From NCBI RefSeq assembly GCF_027744825.2, contig NC_071334.1, forward strand, positions 2,762,437 to 2,826,436: a stretch of DNA of 64,000 nucleotides, written 5' to 3'. The notes under the pieces are model-generated. The model was not told the origin of the DNA. It worked only from the letters and a program-made list of their open reading frames with translations, and searched no databases. Position 1 is the first letter of the stretch; every line of letters begins with the position of its first letter. Of this stretch, positions 22,421 through 35,229 are shown one piece after another. The position numbers were made by a program, and so were the translations under genes. This DNA comes from Synchiropus splendidus. Lineage: Eukaryota; Chordata; Actinopteri; Syngnathiformes; Callionymidae.

Positions 22421-23300
22421 TCAGTGGGGAGCCCACTGACTAGGAAAGTGCCTTGGAATAAAGTGCAACAAAAAACAAATAAAATAGAATAAATAGAATA
22501 ACATTACAAAAAGGCTGTTCATGAATTTAACAGTCTGACGGCCGAGGGAAAGAAGCTGTTCCTGTGACGGGAGGTTCTGGTCTGGATGGACCATAGCCTC
22601 CTGCCAGAGGGAAGAGGAACAAACAGTCCATGTCCAGGGTGAGAAGGGTCGGCTCTGATCCGACCTGCACGTCTCTGGGTCCTGGAGACACACAGGTCAT
22701 GAAGAGGTGGCAGGCTGCAACCATCACCTTCTCAGCAGAACGTACGATGCGCTGCAGTCTGCTCTTGTCCCTGGAGGTGGCACTGTTGTACCAGACGGTG
22801 ATAGAGGAGGTGAGGATGGACTGGATGATGGCCGTGTAGAACTCCACCAGCAACTTCGTCGGCAGTCGTAGTTTTCGTAGCTGCCTCAGAAAGAACATTC
22901 TCTGCTGGGCCTTCCTGATGAGGGACCTGATGGTTGGCTCCCATTTGAGGTCCTCAGTGATGGTGGTTCCCAGGAAGCAGAAGGAGTCCACAATAGGAAT
23001 GGGTGAACCAGCCAACATGAGAGGGGACAGAGGAGCTGTGACTCTCCTGAAGTCCATGACCATCTCCACTGTCTTCTGAGCGTTGAGCTCCAGGTTGTTG
23101 TGGCTGCACCAGGACACCAGCCGCTCCACCTCCCTCCTGTAAGCCGACTCATCTCCATCTGAGATGAGCCCGATGATGGTGGTGTCATCCGCAAACTTGA
23201 TCAGCTTCACGGACTCGTGGCTGGAGGTGCAGCAGTTAGTGTACAGAGAGAAGAGCCATGGAGAGAGAACACAGCCCTGAGGTTGTTGATGTTGAGGGTC
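22421..23300 (-). pseudogene. L2-type LINE RT palm, thumb and C-terminus
   Basis: QGCVLSPWLFSLYTN, then FADDTTIIGLI (catalytic ADD), LVSWCSHNNLELNAQKT, FRRVTAPLSP, FLGTTITEDLKW and KAQQRMFFLRQLRKL. A third frameshift near 22685 moves the ending (RAGRI, LLPSGRR-like, SRHRNSFFP) to another frame. Spacing to the first RT block is normal, so only point damage has occurred. Confidence 0.85.
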
Positions 23301-25490
23301 CGAGTGTCGGAGACAGTCGTCCCCAGCCGCACACGCTGACTCCGGCTGGTCAGGAAGTCTGTCATCCATCTGCAGAGGGAGTCAGGCACGTCCAGCTGGC
23401 GAAGCTTGTCTTCAAGCAGAGCTGGAAGAATTGTGTTAAAGGCAGAGCTGAAGTCCACAAACAGGATCCTGGCATAGGTTCCTGGGCAGTCCAGATGCTC
23501 CAGAACGAAATGAAGGGCCTGGTTCACTGCATCGTCCACAGATCTGTTGGCTCTGTAGGCAAACTGCAATGAGTCCAGGTGAGAAGCAGTGATGGACTTC
23601 AGGTGAGAGAGAACCAGGCGCTCAAAGGACTTCATGAGCACAGACGTCAGTGCCACCTGTCTGTAGTCATTCAGTCCTGTGATCCTGGCCTTCTTGGGAA
23701 CAGGGATGATAGTGGAGTATTTAAAGCAGGCAGGTACATGACAGGACACCAAGGAAGCATTGAAGATGTCCGTGAACACTGGAGCCAGCTCAGCAGCACA
23801 ATGATTCAGGATGGCAGGGGAAACTCTGTCCGGACCTCCTGCCTTCCGAAGGTTCAGCCTCCTGAACTGAGTGAGCACGTCTTGCTCCATGATGTCAAGA
23901 GAAAGAGGGGGGAGGTGAGGGGGTGGCTCATCAAAAGTGACTGTGATCTTTGCTGTCTCAGTGACATCATTGGTCTTAGTTGTGTCACTAAGAGACAGCA
24001 CAGTCCTTTGTTGTGAAGTGGAACATGGGGCTGGAGAGACCACAGAGGTGTTGGTGCAAAATGGCTGCTCAAAGCGACAGTAGAAGTTGTTCAGGTCCTG
24101 TGCAAGAGTGAGGTTGTTCAGACTGTGGGGGGCACGTGGCTTGTAGTTAGTGACCACCTTGAGCCCTCTCCACACCGCAGCCGAGTCATTGGCTGAGAAC
24201 TGCTGCGTGAGTTTGTCAGAGTATGCGGCCTTAGCTTTCTTCAGCTCCCTCTGAAACCCATACTTCAGCTCTTTGTAGCACTTCCTGTCCCCACTCTTGC
24301 GAGCTGCCTCCTTCTCCCGTCTGATCTGGCTGAGTTTAGCTGTGAACCAAGGTTTGTCATTTGCATAACTCACCTTGGTGCGTGTTGGAACTGTGCACTC
24401 TTCACAGTAGCTGATCCATGAAGTCACAGTGTCTGTACACTCATCCAGATGATTGGTGGCAGCCCTGAACACCTCCCACTCTGTGGTCTCCATGCAAGAC
24501 TGCAGCTCCTCTTTAGCTTCACTTGTCCAGATCTTCATGCTCCTCACCACAGGCTTTGCCAGCTTCAGCTTCTGCTTGTATGTGGGAACAAGATGAACCA
24601 TCAAGTGGTCAGAGAGACCCAGTGCAGCTCGAGGGAGGGCGGTATAAGAGTTGCGGAGCGATGAGGAACAGTGATCCAGCACGCTCTGCTCTCTGGTGGG
24701 ACATTTTACAAGCTGCCTGCACCTGGGAAGCTCCTCACTCAGAGTCGCCTTGTTGAAGTCACCAAGCACAATCACAGGAGAGTCCGGGAAAGTTCGCTCC
24801 ACATGCAGAACCTGATCCGCGAGCGCACTCTGAGCCTCGCGTCCATCCGCGCTGGGCGGGATATATACGGCAGCCAGAATGAATGAAGCGAACTCACGTG
24901 GGGAGTAAAACGGCTTACAGTTGACGATCAGACATTCCAGAGAGGGAGAGCAGTGCTGGAAGATCACCGTCACGTCCGTACACCAGCGACTGTTGATGTA
25001 GAAACACAGTCCTCCGCCTCTGGTTTTGCCGGCGAGCTCCGGAACCCGGTCCGCGCGGTGAAGCTGGAAACCCTCCAGATGAAGCAGTGTCCGGGATGAG
25101 ATTGCTCAACCACGTCTCTGTGAAACACAAAACACAAGAGGAGGAGAAGTCTCTGTTCCGTCTCAACATCAGCGCCAGTTCATCCGTCTTATTGCTGAGC
25201 GAGCGGACGTTGGAGAGGATTATCACGGGAAGCGCGATCCTCTTGGACGAAGGCGAACGAGCGCACTGTGCGGCACGTTTCCCTCTCCTCCTCAGTTTCT
25301 TCCGCCCCGCCAAAAGATGAACCAACTCCGAAAGTGACACCAAAAATACTGGTAGTAAGTCAGACGGAGTCATAGCCCTGATGTTCATCAACTGATCTCG
25401 TGTGTAAGAACACGCAGATGCTCCATCTAAACACAAAACTAAACAAAATAACATGCACGGTAATTCCAGGCCAGCCTTCGTCGGCGCCAT
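23207..25490 (-). pseudogene. L2-type LINE endonuclease and N-terminal RT
   Basis: Endonuclease boxes are NVRSLSNKTDEL, FTETWL, LGDFNKA and LSDHLMVH, so all usual catalytic residues are visible. After a frameshift near 25085 the frame at 24973-23207 runs on through the linker into RT: LRKAGGPDRVSPAIL, RQVALTSVLMKSFERLVL, FAYRANRSVDDAV and ILFVDFSSAFNTILP (first catalytic Asp). A second frameshift near 23285 precedes the PQGCVLSP box. The protein would nick and reverse-transcribe at target DNA; this copy cannot make it in one piece. Confidence 0.87.
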
Positions 25491-25495
25491 CTTGA

Positions 25496-27872
25496 AACAA
25501 CCAAAACGAATAGCTCACCTTCACCAGGACTGTTTACAAAACTTAAGCCCAATAATAATGACCCAGTTATTTTGAAGGCCCCATCCTCAAGTGGAGATTT
25601 CTTTGGAAGAAAGATTCCACAAAACAAGCACAAACATGACTCCACTGCCACAGATTTCGCTTTGAACAAGTTTAGCCGGGGCAATGTTTGCATATGTTGA
25701 TATACAGGTTTGTATTTCATAGAAATTAAAAGTAATACGATATAATATTACAGTTAACTGAACATGTTTGATTTTTTTGTTTTGTTTAGAGATGCATGGA
25801 TGTAAAATAGATGGTAACGTAGTTTTTGATCAGCCTCATTGTGTTGCTGCGGAGGGGCAAACAGAATGTGACCACATCTGCATTTGGTTGAGGCGGCAGT
25901 ATTGGTTGATCTAAGTAAGAAGAATAAATGTCTTTGAATGACGAAAGCCTTTGCTGAAACTCGACCAGAGTGTCATCATGCTGCTGCTCTCTGATTTGGG
26001 GTTTGCAATTTTTTTTAGAAGTGAGGACAAATCCACACCGTCAGACTCAGAACTGGACCGCTCCTCTTCTGCCAAGTTGTTGGGCCTCACCTTCCACCAA
26101 GGTGCTTCAGACATTCAGAGGGCGGTTTATGATGGCTCACCTACTATGCTATAGATCTTAACCTCAAACGCTAATGTCCAATCTTCTACCGTCATGTTGG
26201 TTCATTTTTCATCCTGAAAAAAAAAATCAAGTCCTTGTCACAACTGCAACCTTGTTCAATAAAAACTTTGGATATATGTGGGAAACCAGTGAGAAAAGAA
26301 AAGGAAGATTTTTTTCGGATAAATTTACTTTGAAAAAAACATTTTGGAACGTTGATTTGCCATAATACAGGACCTTTAATACTCTTGTGTGGTCCAATCT
26401 TTGACACAGATCTTGTGAGGTCATTTTGCTTCTCGAGTATAAGGTTTTGAGGGTAAAAACGTCAAAATAACCAGGTCATTATAATTGGGTTTCCATTTGG
26501 TTCGGAGTCCTGATTCAGGTTAGCCATGTGTTTTGGTTCGGTTCAGGGGAAGAGGCTGGGAAAACGGCACGGAGAGGTCCCCACAAAGAGAGATATGCAT
26601 GTGTACCTGCTCTCTTGGTCTCCATCTCCAGCAGGATTCTCTTTTGTTCTTTCTCATCATGTGGAATGATGACAGACGCCAATGATTCTGTCCATGAAGT
26701 TCAGGTATCTTGATCAAACTGTGAAACTACAATCTTACCGTATCATCTGGAGGAGGCTGGAAACAGCTAGTGTTTCAGACGATGAAGCCACACAGAGGTG
26801 GCCAAGGCCCAGGTCTTTGGTCCCAAATAAGGCTGACTCGTCCAAGAACTTGGACGAGTCAGTGTCTGATAGAGCATGTTGGATGAGCGGCAAAGGCTTT
26901 TGGTTTTTAACTGGTCTGCATCTCCAACTCAATTCCTAAAGTAGACTGGTCAGAACTGGCGTGTTCTGCTGAAACCCAGGATCATCCTGGTTGATGATTC
27001 CTCTGCATTCTACTGTACTTCACAGACTCATCATGCAGTGGTCAGTTAAACCCTTCCATGTCGCATGACTCGGAAGACAGCTGCTTGTTGGTCCACAGGT
27101 TTCGTTGAGTAACAGGAAATGGTGAAATTGAAATGTGAGGGGACAGAGGATTGTACTGTGCACCTTACATGGTCCTGATTCATGTTCTCAGTCGTAGTTA
27201 CATTGTAATAAAATAAAAAATGAAAGATGAGAATCAGCCTTTAATGTCATTGCACCACAAGCAGTAACAATGAAATTTTACTGAAGAAACGCAGTAAGCA
27301 AAGACATGCGAGTCAGTAAATAAGTGTAACCCATTAGGTCCACCCTTAGCAATTCTCTTTTATTTTAGACGGCTGTTCGACATTGAGCACCACCGTTGCA
27401 AAATGTGTGAAAGGCAGCATCGCTGCATTCAAACAAGCCCAGCAGGAAATATGAAGCCTGATGTACAGTAGCTGCTACTTTACACAGGCAGATGGAGGAC
27501 ACCTGTAACCTCAATCTGACCAACATTTGTGGGCAAGAAGCCCCACCCCCCTGTAGAGGAGACAAGGGAGGTTGTGGTTTAGTTTCGGAGCATACCAGAG
27601 ATGTGGAGAGCAAATGTGACTGACTCCGATTCTGCAGCCTCTCATGAAGATCATACAAGACAAAGTGGCACGCAGAAGAAGAACTACTTCAGCCCAAGGA
27701 GAAAGAGTGAATTTGCCATCACAGTCCAGAAGCAGTCTGTACTGGTGCTTTGCCGAGTCCCAGAAACAAATAAAATAAATAAATAAAAAATAAACACAGA
27801 AATACTGGCAGATGCTGTACAAGCCATGGGGGAAAAGGCAGTGGTAGCGCTTTCAAGCTACAACTTTGAGTT
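25496..27872. other. Intergenic spacer without recognised gene
   Basis: Roughly 2.4 kb with only short, unrelated open stretches. No TE protein domain, RNA gene or exon with good splice sites was recognised. Confidence 0.5.
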
Positions 27873-28831
27873 TTAACATTTGACGTCTCCATGAGTTTTC
27901 ATGTGTCTTGTGAGGCTAACGCTATGTTTAAAACATTTTCCACACTGAGAGCAGCTGAAAGGTTTTTCTCCAGTGTGAACACTCATGTGTATCTGAAAGG
28001 AGTGTCTCCGTCTAAAGCATGCGCCGCAATGAGAGCAGACAAAAGGTTTTTCTCCAGTGTGAATTCTCATGTGGATATTCAGGGTCCCCCTTTCTTTGAA
28101 AGACTGTCCACACAGAGAGCAGCTGAAAGGTTTTTCTCCAGTGTGAAATTTCATGTGTTTCTTCAAGGTGTCTTTGCGTGTAAAACTCTTACAACACTGA
28201 GAGCAGTTAAAGGATTTTTCTCCATTGTGAATAGTCATATGTCGCTTCAGATTAGCTGCTTTGCTGAAACATTTCCCGCAATGAGAACAGTTGTATGACT
28301 TTCTGATGGAGCAGGTTTTGCCTTGTCCACAGCAGGATGCCACGTGTCTAGTCAGTCCAGACATTGCCGAACATCTCCTCGTCCATTCTGAGCAGATCGG
28401 TGATTTGGGATCAGCATCGTTCTTGTCACTGACATGACGTGCTGGATCCTCAGAGTTTGAACGAGACTGAGCGTCACTGGTTTCTCCCCAGTCCTCACTG
28501 TCATCAGTGTCATCAGATTCAGAGCACAGCGACCTCTGGTGGTCAGCATGAAGAGATGTCTCCACGTCGCTGGCTGGACTTGGTCCTCCACACTCGTCTC
28601 CATAACTATCCGTTTTCATTTGTTGAGTCGAGCTGCTGATTCCAAGTTCGTCATACTCACTCTTGACAACAGTGAGGGAGAACTGAGTGGCTTCTTCTTT
28701 TATTTTGTCCTCAACATCTTTCTCTTCTTTAAGGAGAGAAAGGTCTTGTCCCTCCTGATCCAGACTGGAGCTGCACTCCTGCTGCTCAGTAGCATCTTCT
28801 TCTTCTTTCATCACCAGCAGCTGCTGGACAC
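27873..28831 (-). CDS. Gene F: C2H2 zinc-finger protein (last coding exon, 5 intact fingers)
   Basis: The exon begins after the TG-rich acceptor (TGTGTGTCCCTGCAG, AG at 28833-28832) with VQQLLVMKEEE and ends at a TAA at 27875-27873. The translation upstream of VQQ (MCVPAG) is intron, not protein. The N-terminal ~165 residues are acidic with SUMO-type motifs (LKEE, IKEE, VKSE) and the shared [11 protein letters not shown] block. A degenerate finger (CSEWTRRCSAM) precedes five good C-x2-C...H-x3-H fingers joined by HTGEKP-type linkers. No MSRL-type start exon was found between here and the first exon at 31 kb; an in-frame ATG at the start of the exon (LLVMKEE) could serve. Probably a DNA-binding nuclear regulator; its target is unknown. 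Confidence 0.82.
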
Positions 28832-30815
28832 CTGCAGGGACACACACACACCAGAGTCACTGAACAAACAGATTATACATGAACACTTGTTGGTGTTGTA
28901 TCAAGTGATGACCTGTCAACATCTAAATCTCTCTGCTTGGGTGGACCAGGGCAACATGTGTCTCATTGTTGGAGTCAGTGGTTCACACTTCCTCAGGTCG
29001 TCGATCTTCACTTTGGCAATTGAACCTGTTTTCTGAGCCAGACTCATTGAACTCAACAGAAGTGAGGATCATCAGCAACTGTAAATGTGGCACGTACGAA
29101 ACACAGTCACACTACTGTCAGGAGGTTGGGCTTCGCTGGAGTGTGAAATATATGAAGAAGTGATGCCTCATGTTGCAGAATGTTTGGAAAAACTTGTGAG
29201 TACATTTTGCTTGGTGGGGACATTTTTGCTCATCTGCAAAAGGTTAGGCCTCAATTTGAGGATTAAAACTTCAAAATAACTAGGTCATAATTTAAGCTTG
29301 GTTTAGAGTCCTGGTTACTGTTAGCCATGTGTTTTGGATGGTTAGGTTTAGGGGCTGCGCAACGCATGAAAGTCAGTGAATCATAATGGTACAAGTGTGT
29401 GTACATGCTCTATCAGTCACCATCTCCAGCACCACTCTCTTTTGTTCCTTCTCTTGTTTATACCCTTGAAACTGTTTTATGATGAAACATACTCAGCCGT
29501 CTGTCTGCTGTATCTCATGTCTCTGAACAGTTGACTTGAACTATGGAGCAGTCTGGACACAGTTCCTAGATGATGCTGAAGAAACATTAGAAACCATCAG
29601 GTGAAGAAATGATCATGGAGTCAGAGTCTATTCTCCAGATCATGATCCAAACTGTCAGTCCTTTGTCTTGTGTGGTGAAAAACCTTGTCACAATTCTCTC
29701 TCCTAAAATGCTTGTTTTCCATCACCTTATTGAAGATTTCGCAAATACTTTGACCACTTTAGAATTTGTTGATGGTCCCTAACTGATGACCGATTTATCG
29801 TGAGATGCAGAATTGTCATCACGGAGATTGTGTTTGCCAGTGTATTGTGTACGGTAAGCTATCGCCCAGCCCAAGTTCACACCAAACAAAATCCAAGCGA
29901 CTAAAGTGACACAGCTCAGAACCAGGCTCCAGAGTGCGACTGAGAGTTTTCCTGGTCACACAGGTGCAGCCGGCTGGAGCCCGAGTGAAGAGACAGACTT
30001 CTGCGGTCCACAGACGCAGCAAGTCTGCGCCGTGCTGGATGGTTATAATGAAAATGTGGGAGCAACCAAAACCAAACATGAGTCTGGAGGCCCACAGAAG
30101 CCAGAATGATGGTGACAGACGACCTAACAGTAGTGATATATTACAATTTCTTTTGGACCTATTCCTGTCATTGAGGTATACTGTGATATAGGGCTGTGAC
30201 GACTCCTCTAGTACACTGCGTCAATTGAACTAGGATCCAACTGAACATCAATTTAACGTGGTTTGGAAGTGTAATCTACCGATTGTATCAACACTCAAGT
30301 ACAAAGCACTGCATTTCATCCTGGCAGAATTGACACAAGTGCGTTTTTCTGCATTCTTTGTGACGGTACTCAGACAACGCAGGACAACAGTGTGTGCGTG
30401 AAGACAAGTTCATTGTCAGGACCAAGTCCTTGTGCAGTTCAGCGGAGGAATGAGTCGCTGATCAACAAAGTCACTCCAGCATACAAGAAGAAAACGCACT
30501 CAACACGTCACAAACGCAGCAGCAAATCCAAGTACGTGACGTATTTTAAAAGAGCTGCACATGTCTTGACCACTAACCCTGTGAATCTGGGGCGACTTCA
30601 CCGAAGAATTACGAAATAAATTGAGTTTACATGAAGTAAAAATGTCCACACTGCATTTTGGACTCGGTGAAACAGTCACTATGTGTTTATTTACTTTGCT
30701 CGGATGGTTGCTTAACTCCCGTCAACATGACAAAGATATACTGTATTTAGGATCAAAGGAAGTTCACAACGAAAACTAAACGAAAGAAAAGACAAGTCAA
30801 AACAAAGATACTCAC
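28832..30815 (-). other. Intron of gene F
   Basis: Lies between the donor at 30815-30814 (GAGCGAG|GTGAGTATC) and the acceptor at 28833-28832. No coding exon matching the MSRL exon of other members was recognised. No TE domains seen. Confidence 0.5.
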
Positions 30816-31085
30816 CTCGCTCCCTTGGCTTCTTCAGTTAGCTTCAGGCTAAAGAGCCACAAAAATGACCGGATATCAACACGCATCGACAGACACGGAG
30901 TTTTCTAGATAGAATTTAGACGAATGTGAACTGAACCAGCAGAAAAATGGGCCGCTAACTTCCCTATAAAACAACGGCTGGTGCAATAAGAAACAGGAAT
31001 AGCAGACGTCCGGCTCGAGGTCAAACCCCCGGATGTGTTGCCAAGATAAAGTTGGCGCCCCCAAGCGGCTCCAACGAGCCATTAC
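30816..31085 (-). promoter_or_regulatory. Gene F promoter/non-coding first exon
   Basis: Homologous to the first exons of E, B, C and D: GGCTCGTTGGAGCCG near 31085, GGGGGCGCCAAC, ACACATCCGGGGGTTTGACC, the CTCCGTGTCTGTCGATGCGT block and the end GGGAGCGAG followed by a GTGAGT donor. The first ATGs are not conserved as coding, so it is read as 5' UTR. Start of transcription is inferred only. Confidence 0.65.
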
Positions 31086-31714
31086 TGGCATAAATTATTG
31101 AGAAGATCTTTACAGAGCCTTCTTCGACATTTTATGCGGCATATTGATGGTAATGACGATCATTCCACAGAGCTGAATTACCGAACGTCACCTAGTTGTC
31201 AAGTTTATTTTATTTATTTGTTTATTTTTAAACCTAGAATACGATGAGACGGTCATTCTCAGCTAAACCATAATCGATGTATCCATAACCAGGCTATGTT
31301 TTTACATGAAGAAAATCAGATTGTGTCCAACATTATTTCATCCCCTTTTTTTTTTTTTTTGGCAACTTCATTCATCCCGGCTTTGTTTATTTTTTCTTTC
31401 GCCAGTCAACGTCAACCACATGTATCCACACAACCAATTCTGCATTAATGCAATGCAAAACCAATAAGGAATATATTCATTGTTTATAACAGCTGAATAT
31501 GTTGTGACAACTCTGTCTGGACATCTACATCCAGCGACTGAGGGAGAGAACTGGGATTCAGCTGCTTCAAAGTGGATTCTTGCACAAAAAAATAACATGC
31601 ACAAGTTAAACGTTTTTCATCTGCTCTCAGTGCAGAGAAGTAAAGTCAAAGCAAAGTCTAGCAACCATCCAAAACATCGTGTGAAGCATCATTCAAGAGA
31701 GAGTTCTTCAGATT

Positions 31715-31845
31715 TGATGGTCTTCATTCGTCCCACAGTGGGGAAACTCAACGTGTCACAGCAGCTAATGACAACGAAGACACATACCAAAGACATTGAA
31801 GATACACAACAAACGTCCCATTCTGAGTCTTGGTCTCACTGAAGC
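31715..31845 (+). repeat. Rex1-type LINE 3'-tail-like remnant
   Basis: TTCGTCCCACAGTGGGGAAACTCAAC and the following bases match the segment at 53020-53095 that adjoins the Rex1 fragment there (TGTCCCACGGTGGGGAAATT). Confidence 0.5.
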
Positions 31846-32064
31846 CTGAGACGGTCTTCAGGCCCTTCACGACTCGTCTGTTGTCGTTCTGCTGCAGCTG
31901 CTGCTCCATCTTCTCCCTGTACACTTTTCCCCTCACCAGTCTTCCTGCTCAGCCGCCTCTACATCTCTAAGAGTTAATGATCATTTCTGTGTGGAATTCA
32001 GGAGTCTTTCTAAGTTTACAAAACATAATTCAGCAAAGTAAATAGCCTTAAAAGACAGCTTCAT

Positions 32065-32700
32065 TTAATATATACACTGTCTGTTATGCACGTCTAACAT
32101 GCTCATGAACCATGGCCTCTGCTTATATTGAGCATAAAAACATTTAAAATCATGCTTGTAGGTTTTCAAGTAGTAGGACGCAACACACACACATTCAATT
32201 TTCCATTGTATTAAAGGACCAACTGTTGCCATGTATTTGCCATATGTAGTTTCATATTGTTCACAATGTTTCCCTGACAGCTGGCGCTGGGACTTCCTTT
32301 CAGGAGACGCCATTTCTCCATTCCTCTGTTGTGTCGGACAGATAGGAAACTCTACTGGAGATTGTATCTGCGTTTGAATCTCTTCGTCCAAGTGTCTAGA
32401 AGCTGCAGTCATGAGTGTGGTCATAAAGGTTAGGAACTGATCTTGTGTAGTCACTGAAGGAACTGCACCCTGTGGGAAACACTTATGCTTTGAGAGTGGT
32501 GAGGGACATGTGATGCTTTGAGCCATGGCTGCTTTTGTCAGTGACCGTGAGCCTGGTGTAAAGGGATGGAAAAGTTCTGTCTTGTGTCTTTTATTCCATA
32601 CTTTGTGAACATACAGCAGTTCTTGGAATAAAAGTCTTGTGACGCCAAATATCCAGAACAAACCTTTGCCTGGGGCCTGCACCTTCAGAGAAGCCATCAC
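32065..32700 (-). CDS. Unrecognised open reading frame (211 codons)
   Basis: Open from an ATG at 32700 to a TAA at 32065. Composition is mixed with no repeat, signal peptide or domain that I recognise. The N-terminus (MMASLKVQAPGKGLFWIFGVTRLLFQELLY is its hydrophobic start, residues 1-30) looks accidental. No splice partners or promoter are evident. It may be a chance open frame or exon debris. Confidence 0.15.
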   Translation of the reverse strand: MMASLKVQAPGKGLFWIFGVTRLLFQELLYVHKVWNKRHKTELFHPFTPGSRSLTKAAMAQSITCPSPLSKHKCFPQGAVPSVTTQDQFLTFMTTLMTAASRHLDEEIQTQIQSPVEFPICPTQQRNGEMASPERKSQRQLSGKHCEQYETTYGKYMATVGPLIQWKIECVCVASYYLKTYKHDFKCFYAQYKQRPWFMSMLDVHNRQCIY

Positions 32701-32707
32701 TGGAGTA

Positions 32708-32721
32708 CCAGTAGGGGGCGC
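32708..32721 (+). promoter_or_regulatory. CTCF-type motif
   Basis: CCAGTAGGGGGCGC matches CCASYAGRKGGCRC at all 14 positions. It lies between zinc-finger genes F and E, in the spacer beyond the 3' end of E. Confidence 0.5.
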
Positions 32722-33310
32722 TCACTGCTGGTTGTCCTTCTCAAAACGTTGCCATCCATGCTGTTCGGGTGGACGCTCTGTTGAAACGGGTTGACGGTGA
32801 AACGCGACGTTGCAGACGTCGGCCACCTCAAGCGGAGGTGTTTGGAGTCGACACATTCAGCATGAGTTCTGGAATTCTCATGAAAAAGTTGTCCATGAAG
32901 CTGGCAACAGTGAGAGTTGCAGCCACTTGCAGAAGTCTCCTCTCAGAATGCTTCGGACGAATCACGACCACCTGATCTGGAGGCTGGGTGTGTGGCGATG
33001 ACTCTGCCCTCACTTGAAATGCATCAGTAGATTTAGAGACACATTAATACAACAAATCAAGCCAATTTATGAACAATTCTGCAGCACAAAGTCTCCAAAT
33101 CCACAGGAACTGTAGTCAAAAACACCTGAAACAAGAATCGAGGGAAAGTTTTCATTAACCTTTTACAAGAACATTCTGAGCTGTACAGGTGACATTATTA
33201 CAACACATAGACATCATAGACAAGAATTCAGTGAAATCCTTTGTAGTTGTTTTTTAATACATCAGTTTTATTTCTCAGACGAGGGAGACTGTCAGGTTGA
33301 ATCAATGATT

Positions 33311-34548
33311 TTAGCATTTCTGATGAAAGATCTTCATGTGGGTCTTATAGTTGTAGCTCCGTGTAAAATATTTGCCACAATGGGAGCAGAGATAGGGTTT
33401 TTCTCCAGTGTGAATTTTCATGTGTAGCTTCAGGTTCCCACGGTCTTTAAAAGAGCTACCACACTCAGAGCAGATATAAGGCCTTTCTCCAGTGTGACCT
33501 CTAATGTGAATATCCAACGAACATTTTTGAATAAAACATTTACCACACTGGGTGCAGCTGAAAGGTTTTTCTCCTGTGTGAATTCTCATGTGACTTGTCA
33601 AAATACTTTGCTGAGCAAAGCATTTATCACAGTGAGTGCAGCAATAAGGTTTTTCTCCTGTGTGAATTCTCATGTGACTTGTCATATTACTTTGATGAGC
33701 AAAACATTTACCACAGTGAGTGCAGCTATAAGGTTTTTCTCCTGTGTGAATCCTCATGTGCAGTTTTAGCTCTGTTGTATTCCTCAAACATTTACCACAC
33801 TCAGTGCAGCTATAAGGTTTTTCTCCAGTGTGAATTCTCAGGTGTCGTTTCAGATGGGCTGTAATTCTGAAACATTTACCACACTCAGTGCAGCTGAAAG
33901 GTTTTTCTCCTGTGTGAATTCTCATGTGATTAGTCAAATTACTTTGATGAGCAAAACATTTGCCACAGTGAGTGCAGCGATAAGGTTTTTCTCCAGTGTG
34001 TATTCTCAAGTGTCGTTTCAGATGGGCTGTAATTCTGAAACATTTACCACAGTGAGTGCAGCTGAAAGGTTTTTCTCCTGTGTGTTTCCTCATGTGCCGA
34101 GTCAGGTTACCTGAAAGAGAGAAACATTCAACGCAATGGCAGTCCTTAAATGACTTTTTTTCCCTTTTTTGTCCACAAATGTTTGGATCCTCAACAGAGT
34201 TTGAACCAGAATGATTGTTACTGGTTTCTCCCCAGTCTTCACTGTCGTCAGTGTCAGATTCAGAGCACAGCGACCTCTGCTGGTCAGCATGAAGAGATGT
34301 GTCAAAGTCGCTGGCTGGGTTTGGTCCTCCACACTTGTCTCCATCAGCTTCTGTTTTCATTTGTTGAGTCGAGCTGCAGCATCCAAGTTCATCATCCTCG
34401 CTCTCCACAACAGTGAGAGATGGCTGTGTGGCTTCTTCCATTTCATTCTTAACTTTCTCTTCTTTAATGAGAGGAGGCTCTTGTCCCTCCTGACTGGAGC
34501 TGCACTCCTGCTGCTCTGTAGCATCTTCTTCTTTCATCTTCTGCACCC
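33311..34548 (-). CDS. Gene E: C2H2 zinc-finger protein (last exon, 9 fingers)
   Basis: The exon opens after TGTGTCCCTGCAG (AG at 34550-34549) with [15 protein letters not shown] and ends at TAA 33313-33311. The acidic N-terminal part has IKEE, VKNE and MKTE motifs and the [11 protein letters not shown] block. The first finger is defective (DCHCVECFS, first Cys replaced). Nine good fingers follow with HTGEKP linkers, ending in [10 protein letters not shown]...HMKIFH. The MSRL coding exon present in A-D is missing; comparison with gene B shows that intron and exon were deleted, so translation would have to begin inside this exon, the first ATG being at 34537 (408 codons). Probable nuclear DNA-binding regulator. 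It is divergent from gene A. Confidence 0.82.
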
Positions 34549-35229
34549 CTGCAGGGACACACACACTTGAGTCACTGAATCATCATTCACCTGTTGCAGA
34601 AACCCTGCTCATTCTGAACTTTGACGTGAGAATCTCTGCATGTCAACTCTGGAGCTGCTGTCATTGGCGTGAGTACAGTAACTTTGATACGTACTGAAAC
34701 ACCAACAAACTCCTATTGGATGAATACAACTGAACTTCACAGTGAATAAGGACAACCAAAGTGAAGAAAGCATCTTCACTCATCCAGAGTGACAGCACTC
34801 ATGATTCAGCGTCTCAGTTGGGAGTTTTGCCATCACACTAAATCACGCATTAAAATGCAGCAACAACTCACATCTGACGGCAGCACTGTGTGCGATGTGA
34901 CCGCAGTTCACCACCTGAACCGCTACAGTTCCATCGTCATGTGTGTCAGTTCCATTTTCTATCAACAAACTGCCTCATTTAAGCTGCTTTAAATGCTTTG
35001 GTGATGGACATTTGGGACCAGATGGGACGCAAAGGCAGGACTCATCCGCCCATGTTTGTAGTTAATCAGACTGTACAACTCTGCTGTGTAGTTAACACCA
35101 CGTGCAATGACCTCTGGACCTGCTGACCACCTGTAACCAGCAACCATCACCATATACACCTCATCTGATACTGTGACATGTACATACCACCCCACATTGC
35201 ACTAAACTATTGTAGATTTGTACATTTTG

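Larger units (their letters stand above)
22370..25495 (-). mobile_element. Nearly full-length L2/CR1-group LINE
   Basis: Reads from an ATG at 25490 to a 3' tail of repeated ATTCTG units at 22374-22407. Endonuclease and RT are both present, with three frameshifts (near 25085, 23285 and 22685). No target-site duplication could be identified, in line with this LINE group. Fragments of the same family occur at 8.8-9.4, 52.3-52.9, 62.5-62.7 and 63.7-64.0 kb. Confidence 0.88.

Noticed and set aside
22370..25495. L2 LINE insertion as the cause of death of the zinc-finger pseudogene at 21.69-22.29 kb
   Set aside because: The LINE lies ~80 bp upstream of the exon acceptor, and the exon carries its own stops and frameshifts, so order and cause cannot be told.
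27365..27822. Overlapping minus-strand frames near 27.4-27.8 kb
   Set aside because: No domain, no splice context, low complexity near the start; treated as chance.
29545..29560. TGTCCAGACTG on the minus strand in the gene F intron as a relic of the MSRL start exon
   Set aside because: Only 11 bases match, the ATG reads GTG, and a stop follows within a few codons; flanks show no similarity to the real exons.
33494..34114. Antisense open frames made of repeated [13 protein letters not shown] units opposite the finger exons
   Set aside because: Mirror image of the C2H2 repeats (same period of 84 bp); seen opposite every finger exon in the window.
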